From Simmondsia chinensis (taxonomy: Eukaryota > Streptophyta > Magnoliopsida > Caryophyllales > Simmondsiaceae), in contig JAGTTD010000010.1 of assembly GCA_018398585.1 (NCBI GenBank), forward strand, positions 3,551,501 through 3,615,500: 64,000 nt of DNA, given 5' to 3'. The position numbers and the translations under genes are program-made. Of the stretch, positions 56,033 through 64,000 are shown in pieces. Numbering within the stretch: the first letter of the stretch is position 1; each line of letters starts with the position of its first letter. The notes under the pieces are model-generated. The model was not told the origin of the DNA. It saw only the letters and a list, made by a program, of their open reading frames with translations, and searched no databases.

Positions 56033-56091
56033 AACGAACCGGAACCGGAACCGGAACCGGAACCAGAACCGGATATAAATATATATATATC
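56033..56091. repeat. Hexanucleotide (gaaccg)n and TA microsatellite
   Basis: About six tandem gaaccg units (one with gaacca) lead into ggatataaatatatatatat. A SINE inserted in the TA run. Confidence 0.85.
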
Positions 56092-56282
56092 AACATACCC
56101 AATACCTTAAGGGCTCCCACCTAAGCAAGATCTGGGGAGCAGATGTATATAGCCTTCCCCTTTCAGGGTATTACCCTTGAAGAGAAGCTGTTTCCGAGTG
56201 CCTCCAATCTAAGGGTGGAAACTTCCCAAGAGGTCACCCATCCTGTTATTACTTTCGCCTAAGTACGCTTAACTTCGAAGTT
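56091..56282 (-). mobile_element. 5S rRNA-headed SINE, 5'-truncated
   Basis: The copy sits in a TA repeat, so the duplication cannot be defined. On the minus strand it has AACTTCGAAGTTAAGCGTAC, GATGGGTGACCTCTTGGGAA and the RTE-like half, ending GGGTATGTTG. The first part of the 5S head is missing. Confidence 0.82.
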
Positions 56283-56549
56283 ATATATATATATATATAT
56301 ATATATATCGAATTTAATAAATACATTGCTTGTGAAGTATGTGCTCATTTCTGGTCATGAGAGTACGGGCATTTCTATTTGAGTCATGCTCCCATCCGTG
56401 ATCTTCTTTCAATATTCTAAGCTGAGGATATGTAATTTTCTTTCTTGAAAGATCGTCCTTAACCTCTTCTAAAATCTCTTCTCTCCTCTTCGCTCATTTT
56501 CTCTGTCTTCCATCAGAAGCTTTGCGAAGGTTTTTCTCAACGTCTAACA

Positions 56550-57015
56550 CCATAAGTAGACCTGGCAATCAGGCCTTGGGTCGTGTTGGCTTCTAATCCG
56601 GTTAATTTCACCTCAGGTCTATCTTGGGTCAGGTCCAAATCGGGTTGGGTTAGGTTCGGGTCAGGTCATCCGCGGATTTGAGTGGACCTCGGATCGGGTA
56701 ATTCTCGGGTTAGGTCATTAGGTCGGGTTAACTCAAGTCAAGTATCCTTGGGTTGGATCCTATTTTAGGTTGACTAATCAGGTTATTTTGATAATATATA
56801 TATATTCGACCTTAAAAATTATGGCTAAAACTATAGAACAAAATGACTTTAGTTAGCATTTTATTTAGAGTCTATGATACATTAGATTTCTATTTTGGTC
56901 ATTTCGGGATATAGGACGGGTCTAGTTCGATCTCGGGTGATCAAGGGTCGCGTCATTTCGAGTTTCGGGTCAACAGGATTGTGTCAAATTCGGGTCGCTT
57001 CATTTTCATATTCAA
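56550..57015. repeat. hAT-like MITE remnant (gggtcgg-rich)
   Basis: It begins tagacctggcaatcaggcct. Repeated gggtcaggtc/gggttaggt words cover 56570-56780 and 56900-57000 around an AT centre. It is related to 53212-53797 in composition and end sequence. The right terminus is not resolved. Confidence 0.45.
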
Positions 57016-57286
57016 GTCCCAATAAATTTTAAAATTTTCAAGTTTAATTATCTTTCATGTTTTTTGTTATTAGTAAATTAATGTACCAACAAATAAAAGT
57101 AAAGATCTTAAAAAAATACTAGTATTTTTTTTGTAAAGATCAAGAGAACGCTAAGGGACCTATAAAAATAACAGGTCGAGCCTTATGAATTTCCTAATTA
57201 TGACCCTCAAAAATTCCGTTGTTGCTTCTATACCCTGGAATTCCTCGCCTTATTACCTCATGACAAACAGGGGAGATCATAAAATA

Positions 57287-57495
57287 AAAAACGACATTTC
57301 TAGTCCCCTAAGGGCTCCCGTCCAAACAAGGTGTGGGGGGGTGGCTGTACGCAGCCTTCCTTCTTCAAAATACTACCCACAAGAAAGGTTGTTTCTGAAA
57401 ACCCCCAACTTGAAGGGTGCAATACGAGGACTTCTCAAGAGGTCGTCCATCTTGGTACTACTCTCACCTTAGTAGGTTTAACTTCAGAGATCTAA
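57287..57495 (-). mobile_element. 5S rRNA-headed SINE with 17-bp TSD
   Basis: A 209-bp copy flanked by ggggagatcataaaata at 57270-57286 and 57496-57512, a perfect match. On the minus strand it starts inside the 5S head (TTAGATCTCTGAAGTTAAAC), runs through TCCTCGTATTGCACCCTTCA (the end of the 5S part) and the RTE-like half, and ends AGAAATGTCGTTTTT. The 5' truncation confirms reverse transcription from the 3' end. Confidence 0.9.
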
Positions 57496-57512
57496 GGGGA
57501 GATCATAAAATA

Positions 57513-58260
57513 CAATAATTATTAAAAGACAACATTGTTAAAAGAATATAAAATATATCTAATTATCTATTATATTATATATTTATTTGTAAAATTGTTA
57601 ATAAATATCCTATTGTTCAGGAAAAAAAAAAAGGATAATTTTAAATAGTAGCGCGGTGTTCTTACAGGCAATCAGGTACGGGGAAAGGCTGAAACCCATA
57701 TGCCTTTTCCTGTCTAGGGCTTGGCCATATAATATAGGGAAATAATTGTTTTATAATTTCATTCGATAAAATTAAATATATAATTATAATATATGGTGTA
57801 TAATAAAATAATAATATGAATTAAGAAAAGGTTAAATTATATTATTAGTTTGGATTTTTTAATAAAAACCACAAAAGTTTTAGGTGCTATTTCAAAAAAA
57901 ATGTCTTAAATGGAAAAAAAAAAAAAAAAAAAAACCCTCTTGCCAAAAAATATCACTTAAATTATATTTTTTTTAATATCGCACTTAAACTTTTCAAAAT
58001 TTTTTGATGTGATGCTATTTCATTGGTTGAAAGAAGTGCCGCGTTTTATGTATAGATGAACCAAAACACCAAGTTTACCCAATTTATTTAGAGAAAATTT
58101 GGTTCAAGTATATACTCTAGAATTTAATAATATATTTTTCATCTATATTGAGGTTTTGAAATGTTTTTGCATTAACTTGAACTTCGATAACTTTTTTTTG
58201 GTACCTCCATATGACTTTGTTATGCTTCTGTCAGTTTTTGCTTACGTGACACTTTAAACA
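57513..58260. other. AT-rich intergenic, no gene seen
   Basis: Poly-A at 57912-57934. No frames, no termini. Confidence 0.5.
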
Positions 58261-58261
58261 A

Positions 58262-58985
58262 AACTAAAAGATTAAATATTTATATTTAACATATTTTAAA
58301 ATTTTAGAATATTTTAAATATTTAGAGTCATAAAAATATTCTAAATATCTAAAATTTTTAATTTTTATAAAAATTTAGATATTTTAAAAAGTTTAGTAAA
58401 TGTCTAAAATTTTATAAATATTTAAAAAGCTATCATAAAATTTAAAAATATTTTAAATATTTGATACACATATTAAAAATATAATGCACATTTAGAAAAT
58501 CTTAAATATTTATAATTTTTTCGAATACTTAAAGTATTTTAAATATATATTAATATTTTCTAAAATATTTTTCAGAAGATTTTTCGTATATATTTATAAA
58601 ATTAAAATATTTTGTTAAATATATATAAAAATTTAGAATATTATTTGATTATTTTTAGATATTCAAAATGTTATATTAACTACAATTTCAAATTTCAAAA
58701 AAATGTTTTAAATAGTTTAAATTATATTTCAATATAAATATTTTTTAAATATTTAAAATTATTTTTAAATATTCAATTTAGTTCCCAAATTAAATATTTT
58801 TTCAAATATAAAAATATTTTCCAAATATTTAAAACATGTTTCAATAATTAAAAATGAAAATATTTAAATATTTTTATTAATTTACATATATAAAATAATT
58901 TAAATTTTTATAAATGTTTTCAATAATTTAAAATATTTTTAATATTTAAAATATTGAATTCCTAAAATTATTTTTCCAAATTTTT
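58262..58985. repeat. Low-complexity AT block (aaatattt words)
   Basis: Some 700 bp consist almost wholly of variants of taaaatattt/aaatatttaaa with very little G or C. It looks like a diverged AT satellite or an expanded palindromic AT repeat. It is non-coding. Confidence 0.6.
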
Positions 58986-59024
58986 AATTGTTTTTTAAAT
59001 GGCACATCATCAAAATTTACGGAA

Positions 59025-59405
59025 GTTATTTACACCGTTGGTCCCTATCTCTTTAAATTGTTCAAATTAGCCTTTCATCTTCTTTTTTTGCTCAAATGTG
59101 TCCCTTAGCTTCATAACTTTGTCCAAATTGGTTCCTCAACTTATTAGGTTTGTTTAAATTAGTCCTTTATTATTTCTTTTATTTAAAGTGATCCCTTATA
59201 TTTTATTTTCCTCATATTGTGATCAAAATTAGGAAAAAATTAAAAAGATAAGGGACCAACTTTGTCATAAAATAAAATATGAGGAATCATTTTGAACAAA
59301 AGAAAACATAAGGGACTAATTTTGACAAATTTAAGAAGACGCGGGACTAGGTTGAACAAAACTAAAATCATGAAGGGCCACTTATGTTAATAACTCAAGT
59401 TTACA
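59025..59405. mobile_element. Long-TIR MITE (ggtccct/agggacc)
   Basis: The arms are inverted: ttggtccctatctctttaaa and ttcaaattagcctttc at the left, and agggactaattttgacaaat and gaagggccacttatgttaat at the right, with gttatttaca/taataac outer ends. There is no coding. Exact limits are unsure. Confidence 0.5.
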
Positions 59406-59513
59406 AATGTTAATGGCCTCATAAAAAGGTGTGACACCGAAAATGTTTTAGAAAATTCATATGTGACATTGAAAAAATAAAAAAAATTAATTGAACTTTT
59501 GAAACTCAAACTA

Positions 59514-60268
59514 GGCTCCGTTTGTTTAGGGGGAAAACTATATTCTAGGAAGTAATTTTCTCCTTTTCCTTTATTTGGCGCAAGATTAGTGACGGAAGGA
59601 AAACCTTTCCCTTTAAATGGTGGAAAATAACTTCCCTTTTAAAAGAGGGGAAGTCATCATTTCGAGTGATTTGGAAGTATGATTCCAACAATATATAAGT
59701 ATTCTTATTAGATTTTTCCTTAAAAATGCTAACACGACATATGATTTCAGCCATATTTAGGTAGTTTTTATATTAATATACGATGAACTTTTTATTGTAA
59801 TTTACTAAAAATATTGATATAATTTGTAAATGTTATCGTAATTATGTATTATATTAGCACATTTATATTTGGTCAGATTCTCATAAAAATTCATCAAATT
59901 TTGATGTATGGTACCCGAGTGATAAAATATTCAACTTCAGAGTACGTCGTTATATACATTCAAATGTCATGAAATGTAATAAATGCTCAAACCTCAGGAT
60001 ATCTTAATAATAATTCTACAACAATACAAAGTCCAAATAATTTCAAGTATATTGTATTGCTACTTACATTGTCCTATAACTAAGTATAAGATGATTGGTA
60101 AAAGATGATTTCTTTAAAACAAGCAAGAAATATTAAAATGTGAAAACATGTTTTCCGTTGAAACAAACAATGAAAAATCTCTACGGGAATAGCATTTTTC
60201 ATGGAAAACCTTTTCCAAAGGAAAATATTTTCCGTAAAAAAAGTACTCTCATTAAAACAAACGGATCC
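59514..60268. mobile_element. PIF/Harbinger-like MITE, inverse of 50389 copy
   Basis: About 755 bp starting ggctccgtttgtttag and ending aaacaaacggatcc followed by TAA. The left neighbour is cta rather than taa. It is homologous to 50389-51125 over its length in reverse orientation: for example gatgtatggtacccgagtga here and cacttgggtaccatacatc there. Confidence 0.82.
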
Positions 60269-60638
60269 TAAAATTTAGGGGATTTTAATAACGATTTTTT
60301 ATTATTAAAATAAGTGAGGTACAATCCTTCATTAAATTTTAATAAACGTACTTTAATGATAACAAAAATTGTCGTGAAATTGACACCACCTTTAAATTTA
60401 GTATATTCGGCTCCTTTTGACTTTGACATGGCACCAGTCACATGCACTGTACGGAAATGTAACATGCAGAGGAGTGATGGGGTACTTTTATTGTCTTTAA
60501 AATGTGCATGAAAAGCCCAAATCTATGAATATTTTATTTTTATTTTTTCATAATAGTACAGGAAAAGGGCGCAAAGCGAACCTTTTTGGATAGTTTTGTC
60601 TAATAAATCCCCGTAAAAATTATCGAGCCGAGGCAAAA

Positions 60639-60965
60639 TGATACGAATCAATATTGATCGAGCTCACGAAATCCAATCAAATAATATAAACATTTAAATC
60701 AAGCATTAAACATAAGGATTGTATTATATTGATTGTAACAAAGGGGAGAAATTACATGGGGGGGGGATATAGAAGAAGTTAAGAGGGGAGAGAGAGCTAC
60801 ACATCACAAATCTTAACATAATAACATCTAACTTCCATAGGCTTATTTATGCTAATTAATTAGGGTTTAGGCTGATGTGGTATTGTTGATGTGGATAGTC
60901 GATGACATGGTAGACAAAAGGGCTCGAGACTAATTCGGGTATGACCCTCGGTAGTATTCGTATCA
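60639..60965 (-). repeat. Candidate solo LTR
   Basis: 327 bp with perfect 10-bp inverted ends tgatacgaat/attcgtatca (TG...CA). A near-duplication (caaaa at the left, taaaa at the right) and a minus-strand TATA-like cataaataagcc near 60850 also fit. There is no internal sequence. The family is unknown. Confidence 0.5.
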
Positions 60966-62340
60966 TAAAATGAAATATTGAACCATGGAAGATGTATTCA
61001 GTGATTATGATCATTTTTCTGTCTTCTTTTCTATACGTAGTGAGGAAAATTCACTATACAAAAATTGGCATATCACGAAGTGACCCAACAAAGCTCACAC
61101 ATAGTACGGAAAAGAGAAAAATAACAACCAATGAATGTCGTATCTAAGGACTCAATGCAGATGAAAAAAGAAATACGTTAGCTCCAATCATACCCCTAGA
61201 AATAAATAAACTGTTATATACCAAGGGAGATTCCATTCCAAAACTAATTGGCAATAGGTGGAGTAGCTCCTTAGGTATATAAAGTGGTACTTCCCCTTCT
61301 AACCTACCGATGTGGGATTGTATTTTTCTACTTTTCTTTTGGCTTGTATCATAAACAAAACAAAGGGATACATCAAAGCAGCAAAACCAAAAACAAAAAA
61401 GCAGGAAAAAAAAATCAAACCACACCTAATATGAACCAAGTAATCGACTCTTCTACTCAGGAGTGTCGTGTCATTAGCCACGTCATTGCCTAGTCAGCAA
61501 TTGCAGTCACTCTTAGGCTAATATAAATAAATGGTAGAGTTATACTCTATACTATACTATATAATATACAGTTGTTTATATTTCTAAGTTTATTGATTGA
61601 TTTTAGTGCGGAATTGTTGAGTTGTTACTGGAATTGTGTGGAATTGGGATCGAATTGCATCAACACCATATGCTTAAACTACCTCACGGATCAAAGACAA
61701 AACCCATTTTTATTCCAGTTGCAGTAGCCTTTTTTCCTTATCCTCGCTCGAGCACCTACAATCCCATGATCAAATTTGATACTTATACTAGCTCTTTTCA
61801 TCTTTACTATTTCTTGAATGATTTTATGAATTTGCCGAATGAAATGGAACTTCCCATTTAGAGCATCAATCACAATCTCAAATATATATGTTTGTTGTGT
61901 GTGCCGACTTTTTTTGTAACAATAGCTAAATTTATAAGATATTTTGTGACACTAATTTTTTTCTGTAATCTTGATTTTTTTTAAATTATATTTAAAAACA
62001 ATTTTTTTTTTATTTTAAGGGTTTTAGATATTATTTTCCATTTATATTATGTAACTTTTTAAAAGTTAAAAAAATTAAATTTTAGAAAAAGGATTTTATG
62101 TTTTTGGATTGTTTAAAATTTTTTTTAAAATTAAAAAATAGGGAAATTATTTTCAAAACCTAATTTTTAATTTATCCATAATTAAAAATTACAAACAAAA
62201 ACATATCATATTACGCCCTTGATTTTATTTTTAGAATTTTTGTTGTTTGAATTAACCAAGAAATGAAAACAAAAACAAATATTTCTGAACAAATTTTTTG
62301 AAAATTAAAAATATAATTAAAAAAAATACTAAATAAGCCC
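60966..62340. other. Intergenic; one dispersed repeat at 61215-61345
   Basis: 61215-61345 (ggagattccattccaaaact, gagtagctccttaggtatat, accgatgtgggattgtattt) is the complement of the repeat at 34194-34320. The remainder, including a 79-codon plus-strand frame at 61622-61861, has no recognisable content and is AT-rich. Confidence 0.45.
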
Positions 62341-62424
62341 TGGATGACCTCCGAAGTGAAGCGTGCTTAGACGAGAGTAGTACAAGATAAGTGACCTCCT
62401 GAAAAATCCTCGTGTTGCACCCTT
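62341..62424 (+). repeat. Isolated 5S rRNA-like head fragment
   Basis: About 84 bp: ctccgaagtgaagcgtgctt, agacgagagtagtacaagat, gtgacctcctgaaaaatcct and cgtgttgcaccc. It is colinear with plant 5S rRNA from about base 30 to its 3' end, followed by unrelated DNA instead of the RTE-like half. It is either a SINE truncated at the junction or a 5S retrocopy. It is too incomplete for a gene. Confidence 0.75.
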
Positions 62425-62681
62425 TAAGTTAAAAATTCTTAAAAATCCACCTCTTTCAAACCCGACTTAAACGAGAGCCATTGAGATATTGGGAATATTG
62501 CTTTTGCTTTAACGAGTAAGTCCTGGTCAAGTGAAAAATTGAGAATCCCCCAGCAAGTACCGGGTGTGCGCCCTTAATTAATTAAAGAGCTTTCGCATAT
62601 TCCTAAGTATATTTTTTATATTATTTTCCTAATTGATTCTCCTCCCAATCTAAGCGGTGCAAACTAAAAAGAAAATTCTTT

Positions 62682-62974
62682 AAATAAAGAAAAGAGCCTT
62701 TAGGCTTCGTGTGTTCATTGGCTTAAGTTGTTAAAAAAGTTGGTTCGTTGATATGGTATCAGTGCCTTCTTAACCAAGATGTTATGAGTTCGAATCTCAA
62801 CAGTCTCTACTTTCAATATTAAAATAATTTAAGTACAAAGTATGAGATGGGCCTGTGTGCTATCCTTGCTTTAAGCCCAATTGGCATTCCCATGAGGGGG
62901 CATGTTGAAATATAAAATTATTCCTGAGCCTTAACTAATTAATTTAAACTTTTGAGAAAGTTGGTTCCTTGACA
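62682..62974 (+). mobile_element. TRIM-like miniature LTR element
   Basis: The right repeat 62903-62974 (72 bp, tgttgaaatata...ccttgaca) follows a purine tract (gagggggca). The left repeat ends near 62753 and is followed by a primer-site tggtatcagtgcc. The interior (about 150 bp) has gagttcgaatctcaacag and caagcccaattggcatt-like words shared with 16247-16755. It is under 300 bp overall and non-coding. Confidence 0.65.
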
Positions 62975-63044
62975 CTGCGCATAATTTGTAATTTTTGTTA
63001 AAATAACAAAGGAAATATAGAATCTGCAATATGAATATAGATAG

Positions 63045-64000
63045 AAAACTTTCGAACTATTGGTCAAAATTAAGGTAACTTCCTGAACTTTTAATTTCAT
63101 CAAAGGCATCTTCTAAACTATTTATGTCATTCCCAAACTATTGTTGAAGGTCAATGTACCCCTCAACTTCTAATATTTATCAAAGGCATCCCAAACTATT
63201 AATGAAGATCTATTTGATCTGTAACTTTAAATTTTATTAAAGACGTCTAAAACTGGTACAGGAATTAGAAAAAAATGGTTTAGCTAGGTACCGTGACTTT
63301 TATATTTTTGAGATATTCTATGCTTTTATAACATTTTTTTCTCAAGTATCCTCCCTTAACTCCATTCGAATTCAGTTAAATTGGGCTGATGTGAAACATC
63401 AAATAAAAAGAAAATACCTCAAATATAATTTAACTATAATGTATATTTGAAATAATTTTAAATTTTACAAGTATATAAGACACATTTAAAAATGATAAGA
63501 TATAGAACTCTAGAAACTGCTAATAAATATTTCTGAAAATAAAAAATTTATATTTTAATTTGAAAATTATTTAAATAATATTTTGATACTTGAAATTGTT
63601 TTAAATATAAATAACATTTTTCCTTAGATTATTTTCTAAGTGTTACATTAGTTATATTCAATGGAATATTAGTGGATGAAAGAGTTACTAAAGTCTATAC
63701 CATATAAAAACATTTTAAAATCTTATGTCACCTGAAAATTATACTATCAAATCTCAAAATACCGGAACAAAGTTTTCTTTGAATGTTTTAATTGTTTCCG
63801 ATGTCTTTGGTAAAATTTTTGAAGGTGGGGGATTAAATTGATTTCAGTAATAATTCGGGAGGTGTCTTTGATGTACATTGATCTTCAGAAATAGTTCACG
63901 GGGGTCATAATGATTTTGACCAATAGTTTTAAGAGTATCTTTAATAAAATTAGAAATTCGAATGATCACATTAATTTTGATCAATAATTCAGAGGTTATA
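63045..64000. mobile_element. Foldback element with repeated arms, cut by window end
   Basis: The left arm (63045-63260) repeats units such as aactattggtcaaaattaag, tttatcaaaggcatc and gaaggtcaatgtaccc. The right arm (63830-64000) holds the complements (ttgatcaataattc, atgtacattgatcttc, aagagtatctttaataaaat). There is no coding. The right end lies outside the window. Confidence 0.55.

Noticed and set aside
61622..61861. 79-codon plus-strand ORF
   Set aside because: No recognisable domain, AT-rich context and no splice or promoter support.

Overview
The window is plant nuclear DNA, most likely from a eudicot with a transposon-rich genome. The evidence is two host genes with plant-type introns and protein families, plus plant-type LTR retrotransposons, L1 and RTE LINEs, SINEs and MITEs. 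There are no rRNA or tRNA genes, CRISPR arrays or prokaryotic signals. Most single-frame ORFs are shadows or transposon debris.

Host genes. (1) 6018-2730, minus strand: a class I HKT sodium transporter gene. Its three exons, consensus splice sites and TATA box are still visible, but one in-frame stop and two frameshifts make it a pseudogene. (2) 27290-18956, minus strand: a LysM-domain protein of the LYM2/CEBiP chitin-binding type. Its four exons join in frame into 345 residues, although the second intron has grown to about 5.8 kb and is filled with transposons.

Layout. 1-2622 decayed Ty1/copia; 2730-6100 HKT pseudogene with a hAT MITE in intron 1; 6168-6717 foldback MITE; 6838-13615 a young, complete Ty3/gypsy chromovirus with an uninterrupted 1532-residue Gag-Pol; 13770-14438 a 5'-truncated RTE LINE; 15110-16200 L1 debris; 16247-16755 a tandem miniature LTR element (TRIM); 16956-18422 two 5S-headed SINEs; 18956-27719 LYM2-like gene and upstream SINE; 27860-33930 L1 debris, MITEs and a foldback element containing a nested hAT element; 34397-37115 a SINE, a Helitron-like end and a 1.9-kb LTR element carrying a PTB-like RNA-binding domain; 38075-39801 hAT MITE, L1 reverse transcriptase and SINE; 39890-43997 a Ty1/copia element lacking gag; 44403-47300 an ORF1-only L1-like element; 47413-64000 SINEs, PIF/Harbinger-like and hAT-like MITEs, LINE ends, LTR remnants and AT-rich DNA.

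The most striking result is a dispersed SINE family whose 5' half is a near-complete 5S rRNA sequence with its internal pol III promoter. Its 3' half matches the 3' end of an RTE LINE that is also present here. At least nine copies lie in the window, four with clear 12-19-bp target-site duplications. Second is the 35209-37115 LTR retrotransposon, whose gag-like ORF is fused to an RRM resembling plant polypyrimidine-tract-binding proteins.
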